Shown here piece by piece: positions 10,411 to 19,000 of a DNA stretch of 56,817 bases. Each line of letters starts with the position of its first letter. The stretch's first letter is position 1. This DNA is from CAVVVS01 sp963751355 (lineage in GTDB: Bacteria > Bacteroidota > Ignavibacteria > Ignavibacteriales > Ignavibacteriaceae). The stretch spans positions 1 to 56,817 of the forward strand of contig CAVVVS010000132.1 of the NCBI GenBank assembly GCA_963751355.1, given 5' to 3'. The notes under the pieces were generated by a model. The model saw only the letters and a program-made list of their open reading frames with translations. It made no database searches and was not told the DNA's origin. The translations under genes and the position numbers were made by a program.

Positions 10411-10737
10411 TTATAACATTCCTAATTCGTATTTTGCAATATCAGACATCATGTCTTTATCCCATGGAGGATTCCAGACAAGAGTTACCCTCACATCTTT
10501 TATCTCTTCAACTGTACTAATTTTCGATTGAACTTCACCCGGTAATGATCCGGCTACCGGGCATGCCGGTGAAGTCAGTGTCATCTTAATCTCAACATTT
10601 GCATCGTCGTCAATAATTATTTCGTAAATTAATCCAAGCTCAAATATGTTAACGGGAATTTCAGGGTCATAACATGTTTTTATAACATTTATAATCTTTT
10701 CTTCCAGTTCTTGTTTGTTGATTGTTTCGGTATTCAT
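10411..10737 (-). CDS. SufT/MIP18-family (DUF59) Fe-S assembly protein
   Basis: 108 aa, a single DUF59/MIP18 domain with the conserved YDPEIPVNIFELGLIYEI and the TSPACPVAGSLPGEV loop containing the family's conserved Cys. Such proteins (SufT, PaaD, CIA2) help Fe-S cluster maturation or transfer. It follows sufU by 21 nt in the suf operon, which supports the Fe-S role. Confidence 0.9.
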   Translation of the reverse strand: MNTETINKQELEEKIINVIKTCYDPEIPVNIFELGLIYEIIIDDDANVEIKMTLTSPACPVAGSLPGEVQSKISTVEEIKDVRVTLVWNPPWDKDMMSDIAKYELGML

Positions 10738-10758
10738 AAAAGCATTCTCTTTATTGTT

Positions 10759-11223
10759 CTATGATTCCTCTGTGGTTATAAATTTTTTATCTTCTTTTTT
10801 CAAAGCTGCCATTATTGTATGCCAGGCAAGACTCGCGCATTTTACTCTGGACGGAAAATCTCTTACTCCCGCAAAAACAGCAAGCTTTCCTAAATCCTCG
10901 ATTGTGGGATTATCACCGAGTTTGCCGGTTATTAAATCCTGAAATTTATGAAACAGTTTTTCAGCTTCATCCCTTTTTTTGCCTTTCATCATTGTGCTCA
11001 TCAAGGAAGCAGATGCTTTTGAAATGGCACAGCCTGAACCTTGAAATGCCACATCTTTTACAACATCATCTTCCATTGTTACATATACATCAATATGATC
11101 ACCGCATAAAGGATTGTATCCTTCGGCAAAATGACTAGCATTTTCAATTTTTCTAAAATTTCTCGGACTTTTATTATGATCTAAAATTACTTCCTGGTAA
11201 AGCTCTCTTAATTCGGAATCCAT
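10759..11223 (-). CDS. sufU: SufU-type Fe-S assembly protein
   Basis: 154 aa. The SufU cysteines and aspartate are present: NPLCGDHIDVY, GSGCAISKASASLM and RVKCASLAWH, which bind zinc and accept sulfur from SufS. The insertion between the second and third Cys that separates SufU from IscU scaffolds is present. It overlaps sufS by one base (stop TAA and start ATG share an A), so the two are translationally coupled, fitting a SufS-SufU pair; no sufE or sufA is seen. Confidence 0.93.
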   Translation of the reverse strand: MDSELRELYQEVILDHNKSPRNFRKIENASHFAEGYNPLCGDHIDVYVTMEDDVVKDVAFQGSGCAISKASASLMSTMMKGKKRDEAEKLFHKFQDLITGKLGDNPTIEDLGKLAVFAGVRDFPSRVKCASLAWHTIMAALKKEDKKFITTEES

Positions 11224-12479
11224 TAATTAAAAACCTCTATTACTTTTTTTAATCCTTTAACTAGAATGTCGATTTCTTCTTTTGTGTTATATAGAGCAAA
11301 AGATGCACGGGATGTAGCCGGAATATTATAACGGGTCATTACCGGTTGTGTACAGTGATGCCCGGTTCTGATTGCAATACCTTCAAAGTCCAAAAATGTT
11401 CCTACGTCATGCGGGTGAATATTCTCAAAGACAAATGAAATAACACTCGACTTCTCTTTTGCATTCCCAATTATTCTTAATCCGTTTATATCCGAAAGTG
11501 CTTCAGTAGCATAATCCAGCAGTTCTTTTTCGTAAGAAGCAATATTGTCAATTCCAATATTTGAAACGTAATCGATAGCGGCACCAAGCCCTATTGCACC
11601 TGCAATATCCGGCGTGCCCGCTTCAAATTTAAATGGCAGTTCGTTAAACGTAGTTTTTTCAAAAGTAACGTTGGATATCATCTCACCGCCTCCCATATAA
11701 GGCGGCATGGTTTCCAAAAGTTCCTGCTTACCGTATAAAACACCTATTCCGGTTGGACCGTAAACTTTATGTCCGGAAAATGCAAGAAAATCACAATCGA
11801 GTTTTTGAACATCCACATTAAGATGTTGAATTGCTTGTGCCGCATCGATAAGCACGGGGATATTATGTTCGTGCGCAGTTTTAATTATTTTATCGATCGG
11901 ATTCACGGTACCTAAAGAGTTTGAGACGTAAACTATAGAAACCAGCTTAGTCTTTTCCGTTATTAATTTTTCATATTCTTCTAATATCAATTCTCCATCA
12001 TCTGTAATCGGGATTACTTTCAATTTTGCCTTCTTTTCCTGGCAAAGAAGCTGCCACGGAACAATATTAGAATGATGTTCCATATTAGATATTATAATTT
12101 CATCCCCTTCTGTTATGCTGCTTCTACCTAGAGTCCCGGCTACCAAATTGATAGATTCGGTAGTGCCCCTTGTAAAAATTATTTCCTTTTCACTTTTAGC
12201 ATTAATGAAATTTTTAATTTTTATTCTTGCATCATCGTGAGTTTTTGTAGCAAGTTCGCTTAAAGAATGCACACCTCTGTGAACATTTGAATTCATCGTA
12301 AGGTAATAATTATTTAAAGTATCTATCACCGATTGCGGTTTCTGAGTAGTTGCCGCATTATCAAAATAACAAAGCGGTTTACCGTGAACAGTTTGAGATA
12401 AAATTGGGAAATCTTTACGAATTCCTTCAATATTATAAGTTTTTATAATTTTATTTGCTGTTTGAATTTTAGTATTCAC
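11223..12479 (-). CDS. sufS: Cysteine desulfurase SufS
   Basis: 418 aa, normal length. It is a PLP-dependent class V aminotransferase: the Schiff-base lysine lies in SGHKVYGPTGIGVLYG and the catalytic Cys in RTGHHCTQPVM near the C-terminus, the RxGHHCxQP pattern of group II (SufS/CsdA) enzymes. YFDNAATTQKP marks the N-terminal domain. It removes sulfur from L-cysteine for cluster assembly. It lies 13 nt after sufD. Confidence 0.95.
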   Translation of the reverse strand: MNTKIQTANKIIKTYNIEGIRKDFPILSQTVHGKPLCYFDNAATTQKPQSVIDTLNNYYLTMNSNVHRGVHSLSELATKTHDDARIKIKNFINAKSEKEIIFTRGTTESINLVAGTLGRSSITEGDEIIISNMEHHSNIVPWQLLCQEKKAKLKVIPITDDGELILEEYEKLITEKTKLVSIVYVSNSLGTVNPIDKIIKTAHEHNIPVLIDAAQAIQHLNVDVQKLDCDFLAFSGHKVYGPTGIGVLYGKQELLETMPPYMGGGEMISNVTFEKTTFNELPFKFEAGTPDIAGAIGLGAAIDYVSNIGIDNIASYEKELLDYATEALSDINGLRIIGNAKEKSSVISFVFENIHPHDVGTFLDFEGIAIRTGHHCTQPVMTRYNIPATSRASFALYNTKEEIDILVKGLKKVIEVFN

Positions 12480-12492
12480 AACGTACCTGCCT

Positions 12493-13812
12493 TTAATCCT
12501 GGTTAAATCTGTTTTCTAAAATTTCTTCGAGATAATTACGAACAGGTTTTATCTTAATGTATTTTATTACGTCGCTCGCAAATGCATGGATTAAAATTCC
12601 TCTTGCAATATCTTCCGGGATGCCGCGTGATTTTAGATAAAACATTGAATCCGCATCTAACTGTCCTATTGTTGCACCATGCGAGCACTTTACATCATCG
12701 GCAAATATTTCAAGCTGCGGTTTTGTATTTATCAAAGCATCGGTAGATAAGATGATATTATTATTTTCCTGGAACGCATTTGTTTTTTGAGCATCCTGTC
12801 TTACCATCACCTTACCGCTGAATACTCCTCTTGATTTGTCATCTAATATACCTTTATAATGTTCATGGCTGTTGCAATAAGGTTTTGCATGGTCAATCAT
12901 TGTGTGAACATCAAATAATTGTTTACCGGTAGTAAGAAAAAGACCGTTCAGCATGCACTCTCCGCCCTCATCATTAAATCGGGAATTAACATCATTCCTG
13001 GAAATATCTCCGCCGAAGGAAATCAAATGAGACGAAAAATTACTGCTTTTCTCCTGGTCTATTTCCATCCGTGCTATATGGAAAGCATTTTTACTTTCTT
13101 CCTGAAGTTTTATATGATCGACTACCGCATTTTCATCAGTTACAATCTCCGTAACCGAATTTGTAAAGTATGTATCTTCATCTAATGATACGTAATGTTC
13201 TAATATTTGGACCTGTGAGTTTTTACCGGCAATAAATAAATTGCGCGGTTGTACTAATATTTTTTCATTTTTCGATGAAGTTATGAAAAGGAGATGAACA
13301 GGATCTTCTAAGATTTTGCCGTCCGGTACATAGATAAAAGCGCCGTCTTTTGTGAACGCTGTACTAAGAGCAGTGAAAATATGGCTTTTATAATCTGCAT
13401 ATTTGCTAAAATGATTTTGCACTAAAGATGAATTTTTATCGACAGCCGAAGCAAGACTTTCGACAACAACTCCTTCCGGCAAATTTTTTAACATTGAAAG
13501 CTCTTCCGAATAATGTCCGTTTACAAAAACCAGTAAACTACTCTTCATATTATTAAAAGAGAATTGAGAAACATCTTTTTGAGAAAGTTTGGGAATTTCA
13601 ATTGCCGGGATAAAATTGTGTTTCAGCAGCGGAGTAATATTAGTGTATTTCCATTCCTCATCGCGAGTTGTAGGAAAATTCAATTCGGCAAAGTTATGTA
13701 TTGCTTCTTTTCTCAATCGATGAATAGGCTTGGTACTTTCGCCGTTAAGGCTATTCTCGTACGTCTTAAAATTCTCTAAATACCAATTCTTAAAATCTAA
13801 AACTTGATTCAT
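12493..13812 (-). CDS. sufD: Fe-S scaffold component SufD
   Basis: 439 aa. The SufBD beta-helix core ends in SHGATIGQLDADSMFYLKSR, followed by the helical RGIPEDIARGILIHAFASDVI, both diagnostic for SufD. The N-terminal helical part has the usual RDEEWKYTNITPL. It partners SufB and SufC in the SufBC2D scaffold. It lies between sufC and sufS with a 94-nt gap upstream. Confidence 0.95.
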   Translation of the reverse strand: MNQVLDFKNWYLENFKTYENSLNGESTKPIHRLRKEAIHNFAELNFPTTRDEEWKYTNITPLLKHNFIPAIEIPKLSQKDVSQFSFNNMKSSLLVFVNGHYSEELSMLKNLPEGVVVESLASAVDKNSSLVQNHFSKYADYKSHIFTALSTAFTKDGAFIYVPDGKILEDPVHLLFITSSKNEKILVQPRNLFIAGKNSQVQILEHYVSLDEDTYFTNSVTEIVTDENAVVDHIKLQEESKNAFHIARMEIDQEKSSNFSSHLISFGGDISRNDVNSRFNDEGGECMLNGLFLTTGKQLFDVHTMIDHAKPYCNSHEHYKGILDDKSRGVFSGKVMVRQDAQKTNAFQENNNIILSTDALINTKPQLEIFADDVKCSHGATIGQLDADSMFYLKSRGIPEDIARGILIHAFASDVIKYIKIKPVRNYLEEILENRFNQD

Positions 13813-13906
13813 TCTATCTTCATCTCCCTAAAACTTTAATAACCGTATTTATTTTTAGATAACAGATTTAATTTCAAAATTACCTGAAACGGTTGTCTTG
13901 AATATA

Positions 13907-14671
13907 TCAACCGTTTACCATTTCTGAACTTTCTTCTTTAAGCCAATCGTAACCCTTCTCCTCAAGCTTGAGTGCTAATTCTTTTCCGCCTGACTTTACG
14001 ATTCTTCCTTTGTATAAAACGTGAACAAAATCGGGAATTATGTAATTAAGTAATCTTTGATAATGAGTTACAACTATGGTTGCACTATCGGGGCTTTTTA
14101 ATTTATTCACTCCATTAGCTACAATTCGCAAGGCATCAATGTCCAATCCCGAATCTGTCTCATCAAGAATGGATAACTTTGGTTCCAGCACAGCCATTTG
14201 AAATATTTCATTTCTCTTCTTCTCGCCGCCGGAAAATCCTTCGTTAACCGAACGGTTTAAAAGGGCTTGTTCCAACTCGACTAATTTCATTTTTTCTTTG
14301 ATTAAGGAAAGGAACTCAATCGCATCAAGCTGTTCTTCACCGCGGTATTTGCGTGCTTCATTAAGTGCTGTTTTCAACAAGTTTGTGTTGCTCACGCCTG
14401 GAATTTCAACGGGATATTGAAATGCGAGGAATATACCCTCTCTAGCCCTGTCTTCCGGTGATAATTCTAAAAGATTTTTCCCGTTATAAATCACCTCGCC
14501 CTGTGTAACTTCATATTCTTCTCTTCCCGCCAGAACCTGTGCGAGTGTGCTTTTGCCTGAACCGTTAGGGCCCATTATTGCATGAATTTCACCGGCATTA
14601 ACTTTAAGATTAATTCCTTTTAATATCTCTTTACCTTCTATTTTTGCATGTAAATTTTTAATATCTAACAT
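13907..14671 (-). CDS. sufC: Fe-S assembly ATPase SufC
   Basis: 254 aa, standard SufC length. Walker A is GPNGSGKST, the signature FSGGEKKRNEI and Walker B LSILDETDSGLDIDAL, the last being the SufC-specific form. It is a soluble ABC ATPase that drives conformational change of the SufBCD complex. Confidence 0.96.
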   Translation of the reverse strand: MLDIKNLHAKIEGKEILKGINLKVNAGEIHAIMGPNGSGKSTLAQVLAGREEYEVTQGEVIYNGKNLLELSPEDRAREGIFLAFQYPVEIPGVSNTNLLKTALNEARKYRGEEQLDAIEFLSLIKEKMKLVELEQALLNRSVNEGFSGGEKKRNEIFQMAVLEPKLSILDETDSGLDIDALRIVANGVNKLKSPDSATIVVTHYQRLLNYIIPDFVHVLYKGRIVKSGGKELALKLEEKGYDWLKEESSEMVNG

Positions 14672-14769
14672 TAATTGAACCTCTCTAATTTTTATAATGA
14701 GATAAAATTCTTAAAAAATTATTCAATAATTATATCTACCAATTCACAATTCAGACATTTTTAATTAAA

Positions 14770-16218
14770 TCAACCGACACTGCCTTCAAGACTAATGCTA
14801 AGTAGCTTTTGAGCTTCAACCGCAAATTCCATTGGCAGTTCTTTAAACACTTCTTTACAATACCCGTTTACGATAAGATTGACTGCATCCTCGGTAGCAA
14901 TTCCTCTTTGATTTAAATAAAATATTTGATCTTCACCGATCTTGGAGGTTGTGGCTTCGTGTTCTATTTGTGCGGTCGGATTATTTATTTCAAGATACGG
15001 AAAAGTGTGTGCGCCGCATTTATCACCGAGCAAAAGCGAATCACATTGTGAGAAGTTTCTTGCATTCTCGGCTTTTTTAGAAATCTTCACTAATCCACGG
15101 TAACTGTTGTTGCTTTTTCCTGCTGATATTCCTTTAGAAATTATGGTACTTTTAGTGTTTTTACCGAGATGAATCATTTTCGTACCGGTATCTGCTTGCT
15201 GCATATTGTTTGTAACTGCAACAGAATAAAACTCACCGGATGAATTATCTCCTTGTAAGATACAGCCGGGATATTTCCATGTTATAGCAGAACCGGTTTC
15301 GACCTGTGTCCATGAAATTTTAGAATTTATACCCCTGCAAGCCCCGCGTTTTGTTACGAAGTTATATATTCCGCCTTTACCGTTTTTGTCACCGGCATAC
15401 CAGTTTTGTACCGTTGAATATTTTATTTGTGCATTGTCAAGAGCAACCAGTTCGACAACTGCTGCATGAAGTTGATTTTCATCTCTCATTGGTGCTGTGC
15501 AGCCTTCAAGATAACTTACATAAGCACCTTCTTCGGCTATTATTAATGTCCTTTCGAACTGACCGGTATTAGCGGCATTTATTCTGAAATAAGTTGAAAG
15601 TTCCATCGGGCATCGAACGCCTTTCGGAACGTAAACAAAAGAACCGTCGCTGAATACCGCCGAATTCAATGTTGCAAAGAAATTATCTGTATAAGGTACC
15701 ACGCTGCCCAGGTATTTTTTTACAAGATCCGGGTGATTTTGAATTGCTTCGGACATTGAACAGAAGATAATACCAAGTTCCGAAAGAGTTTTCTTAAAAG
15801 TAGTTGCAACTGAAACACTGTCGAATACAGCATCGACGGCAACGTTACTAAGCCTTTTTTGCTCTTCCAGTGAAATACCGAGTTTTTCAAAAGTTTCTCT
15901 CATTTCAGGGTCAACTTCATCGAGACTATTCAGTTTCGGCTTTTTCTTAGGAGCAGAATAATATGAAAGATCTTGATAATTTATTTGTGGGTAGTGAACA
16001 TTTGCCCAGCTTGGTTCTTTCATATTTAACCAATGACGATATGCCTTCAAACGCCATTCAAGCATAAACTCCGGTTCGTTCTTTATCGCCGACAACTGCC
16101 TAATTATATCTTCATTGAGTCCTGCAGGTAAACTATCAGCTTCTATATCACTCACAAATCCGTACTTATATTCTTTATTCGTCAGTTCTTCTATTGTATT
16201 TGCTTCGGTATTACTCAT
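14770..16218 (-). CDS. sufB: Fe-S scaffold SufB
   Basis: 482 aa, full length. Diagnostic segments include GVRCPMELSTYFRIN, EGCTAPMRDENQLHAAVVE, MIHLGKNTKSTIISKGIS and the C-terminal CGAHTFPYLEINNP with IEHEATTSKIGEDQ. It is the first gene of the operon; a strong ribosome site (AAGGAGA, 5 nt before the ATG) is seen on the minus strand. It builds the nascent cluster with SufC and SufD. Confidence 0.96.
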   Translation of the reverse strand: MSNTEANTIEELTNKEYKYGFVSDIEADSLPAGLNEDIIRQLSAIKNEPEFMLEWRLKAYRHWLNMKEPSWANVHYPQINYQDLSYYSAPKKKPKLNSLDEVDPEMRETFEKLGISLEEQKRLSNVAVDAVFDSVSVATTFKKTLSELGIIFCSMSEAIQNHPDLVKKYLGSVVPYTDNFFATLNSAVFSDGSFVYVPKGVRCPMELSTYFRINAANTGQFERTLIIAEEGAYVSYLEGCTAPMRDENQLHAAVVELVALDNAQIKYSTVQNWYAGDKNGKGGIYNFVTKRGACRGINSKISWTQVETGSAITWKYPGCILQGDNSSGEFYSVAVTNNMQQADTGTKMIHLGKNTKSTIISKGISAGKSNNSYRGLVKISKKAENARNFSQCDSLLLGDKCGAHTFPYLEINNPTAQIEHEATTSKIGEDQIFYLNQRGIATEDAVNLIVNGYCKEVFKELPMEFAVEAQKLLSISLEGSVG

Positions 16219-16289
16219 AATCTCTCCTTGCTTGTGTCTTTTCTTCGAATGTATCGAGTAAAATTACCTCTTCACTATAAAATACAGTT

Positions 16290-16320
16290 CAAACCTAATC
16301 AATCTATACAAAAAAGTCAA
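16290..16320 (-). promoter_or_regulatory. Candidate suf operon promoter (Bacteroidetes-like)
   Basis: On the minus strand TTGACT (16315-16320) lies 17 nt ahead of TAGGTTTG (16290-16297), which fits the TAnnTTTG -7 element with an upstream TTG of the Bacteroidetes primary sigma factor. The sufB ATG is about 70 nt downstream. Whether this lineage uses that consensus is not shown here. Confidence 0.5.
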
Positions 16321-16494
16321 GATTGAAAATTTCATTATACAAATAAAGCCAACTGTGTCAAAAAAGCCCAATTATGTCATGAAAATGAGAAAATATTAAA
16401 TTCAAAATATCCAGTTAAATTGTTTTTAACTAATTATTGAGTTAATTTTATTAGTCTTAATATCAATTGAAAAACAATCTGGAAATTTTTTATT

Positions 16495-17575
16495 TTGGAC
16501 GAGAATACAACAAAAGGAGGAAATTCCTCACAATCGAAAGATTCGTCAAATAACAAAAAAAACTATAATTCATCCCCGAGAAGATATAACAGACGGCGAA
16601 GATATAATCCTAAACACACCAGGGACTCTTCTCAGCAGATACAGTTCCCTTTTAAAAAAGTTTCAATAGTTGTACCTCTTTACAATGAAGAAGAGTCAGT
16701 CAATCCGTTGTCGCATGAAATCAGAAAAGCGCTGAAACCTATAAATATTAGTTATGAAGTGATTTTTGTGGATGACGGGAGCAACGACAATTCCTTAAAC
16801 GTTATTAAGGATATTTGCAAACAGGACAGAAGATTCAAATACTTAAGTTTTCAAAAAAATTACGGAAAATCTGCTGCATTGCAAATGGGATTTAAAAGTT
16901 TAAATGGTGATGTTGTTATAACTATGGACGCCGATCTGCAGGATGATCCTGCAGAGGTAGGGAATTTATTGAAGAAATTAGGAGAGGGATATGATCTGGT
17001 TTCCGGCTGGAAGAAAAAAAGGCATGATCCTTTCATTAAAAAATATTCCTCCAGATTTTTTAATTTTATAACTCGATTAATGACGGGAATAAAAATACAC
17101 GACTTTAATTGCGGACTGAAAGCATATAAACGAGAGGTAACAGATAGAATAAAAGTTTACGGTGAATTACACAGGTACATGCCCGTTCTGGCTGATTGGG
17201 AAGGATTTTCCGTAACGGAACTAGCAGTTGAACATCATGCCAGGCGATACGGGAATACTAAATTCGGCATATCCAGGTTCTTTTAAAGGATTTGTTGATC
17301 TTATTACCGTTATTTTTTCTACCCGTTATATTAAACGACCTATGCACTTTTTTGGCTTTTTAGGAGCATTTGCTTTTTTTCTCGGTGTGATAGTTAATGG
17401 TTATCTCACTATTGACTGGATAGAAGGTCATTCATTAAGTAATCGTCCCATGTTGTTCCTGGGCATTCTTTTAATAATTGTTGGCGTACAATTTTTTAGT
17501 GTTGGTTTATTAGGCGAAATGATGGTGAGAAATTCTATTGATGAAAGAGAATATAACATTAAGGAAAAGGGCTGA
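16495..17575 (+). pseudogene. GT2 glycosyltransferase of the polyprenyl-phosphate type (DPM1/GtrB-like), frameshifted
   Basis: The first frame (16495-17286) starts at a TTG and has a Ser/Asn/Arg-rich basic N-terminus (~50 aa), then a GT2 GT-A domain: VSIVVPLYNEEESV, VIFVDDGSNDNS, the metal-binding ITMDADLQDDP and FNCGLKAY. It ends in KFGISRFF, where the family continues FKGFVDLI; frame +1 carries exactly that and runs to 17575. Removing one T from the TTTT run at 17281-17284 restores about 359 aa with two C-terminal membrane segments, as in GtrB/ArnC-type enzymes that load a sugar onto undecaprenyl phosphate. The extra base is either a sequence error or a real inactivation. Confidence 0.85.
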
Positions 17576-18141
17576 TGGAATTCATTTTATTTAAGAAAAT
17601 GGTTTAGCCAATAATGTCCTTTTTTAAGATTCGAAAGCAAAATTGATATTTTTATCTTTATGAAAATTACTTATCATCCTCTTGCATATCTTCCAAAGGT
17701 ACGAATTCAATATTTTACAGGTGTACTTGATAATGAATCGACTGAGAAAAAAAATGTTGAAGAGATTACAATTAAAAGAAAGTTCTTTTGTAGTACAAAT
17801 AATATAGTACGGCTGGAGAGTAAACAATTCGATAATCTAGTTAGCAAACTTTTTGATAGGGTTGCGGCATCTGCAAATGCTTTTAATTCAAATCATAATT
17901 TATTGCCTTCATCCAAACTAAATCATTACATTTATGGAACAATTTCAGTAATTTTGCGATGTTGTAAAATAATGCAGCGAGGAATTGATTTTACGTTTTG
18001 CAATATCGGCAAAGTTTTTCCGGCTAGTTTTAACAGTGTAGCAAGCGGATAATATTTACCAAATAAATTTTCGTAATTATTTATTATTCTGTAAATTTTT
18101 TAAATAATCCTTTTACAAAGACTTAAATTCAGATTCAACTC
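17576..18141. other. 566-bp spacer with one doubtful 130-codon ORF
   Basis: The spacer follows the frameshifted GT2 gene. An open frame at 17660-18052 (+) would give 130 aa, but it has no ribosome site, no recognisable domain and an unusual Cys/Phe-rich composition, and a shorter frame runs antisense to it. It may be a degraded gene or chance. I see no RNA gene or repeat. Confidence 0.4.
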
Positions 18142-18951
18142 ATGTATTATGATCCTATTAAAGATATCTTTGCCTCAATAATTAGAAAATTTCCATATTT
18201 CAGAATAATATTCTATAAGACACTGAATATTATGTTTCTTCGTTCATGGCACGTAAGGCGCGAACTAAAAAACATCAGAACTGTTACGGATAAAAAAGAA
18301 TTATCTATTTATGATGCCGGTACGGGGTATGGACAGTATTCCTATTTTATGGCAAAAAAACTTCAGCCGAATAATATTTACGCCGTGGATGTAAAGGAAA
18401 ATTGGATTAAAGATTGTAAAGCATTTTTTAAACAGCGGAAATTGAACAATGTAAGCTTCGGTATTGAGAACCTGACTGCTATTGAACATGAAAATAAATT
18501 TGATTTAATAGTCTCTGTCGATGTGATGGAACATATAGAAGATGATGTAAAAGTTTTTGAAAATTTTTACAGAGCGCTTAAACCCGGCGGATTTCTTTTA
18601 ATTAATACGCCATCCATTTACGGCGGAAGCGACGTTCATGAAGATAGTGATGAAAGCTTTATAGGCGAACATGCAAGAGATGGATATTCATTTGAAGAAT
18701 TGGAAAAAAAATTAAATCCTTTAGGATTTAAAAAGTATCGCGCTCGTTATACTTATGGATTTTGGGGAGATAAAGCATGGCGGTTGGGTATAAAATATCC
18801 GATGCAATTATTAAATATTTCAAAATTGTTTTTTATTGTTTTACCTTTTTACTATGTAATTACTCTTTTATTTACATTTTTGATGATGTACATCGATTTT
18901 AGTTCCGATAATAAAGTTGGTGCCGGAATTAACTACATTGTGAGAAAGTAA
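18142..18951 (+). CDS. Class I SAM-dependent methyltransferase
   Basis: 269 aa. Motif I is IYDAGTGYGQYSYFM (~54-68), motif II IYAVDVKENWI, and the VSVDVMEHIEDD and RALKPGGFLLINTP segments match the Methyltransf_11/23 fold. A hydrophobic stretch near the C-terminus (FFIVLPFYYVITLLFTFLMM) suggests membrane association. It sits in the polysaccharide region; the substrate is unknown, probably a glycan or lipid-linked sugar. Confidence 0.85.
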   Translation: MYYDPIKDIFASIIRKFPYFRIIFYKTLNIMFLRSWHVRRELKNIRTVTDKKELSIYDAGTGYGQYSYFMAKKLQPNNIYAVDVKENWIKDCKAFFKQRKLNNVSFGIENLTAIEHENKFDLIVSVDVMEHIEDDVKVFENFYRALKPGGFLLINTPSIYGGSDVHEDSDESFIGEHARDGYSFEELEKKLNPLGFKKYRARYTYGFWGDKAWRLGIKYPMQLLNISKLFFIVLPFYYVITLLFTFLMMYIDFSSDNKVGAGINYIVRK

Positions 18952-19000
18952 AATAATCGTCAAAAGAAATTAATATCTTTAATAGTTAAACGGTGATTAA

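Noticed and set aside
16355..16379. Two TGTCA boxes upstream of suf, similar to the sigma-54 enhancer boxes
   Set aside because: No -24/-12 sigma-54 element lies nearby on either strand, and such 5-mers are common in AT-rich DNA.
17660..18052. 130-codon ORF as a real gene
   Set aside because: No ribosome site, no domain, odd composition; kept only as a doubtful ORF inside a spacer entry.
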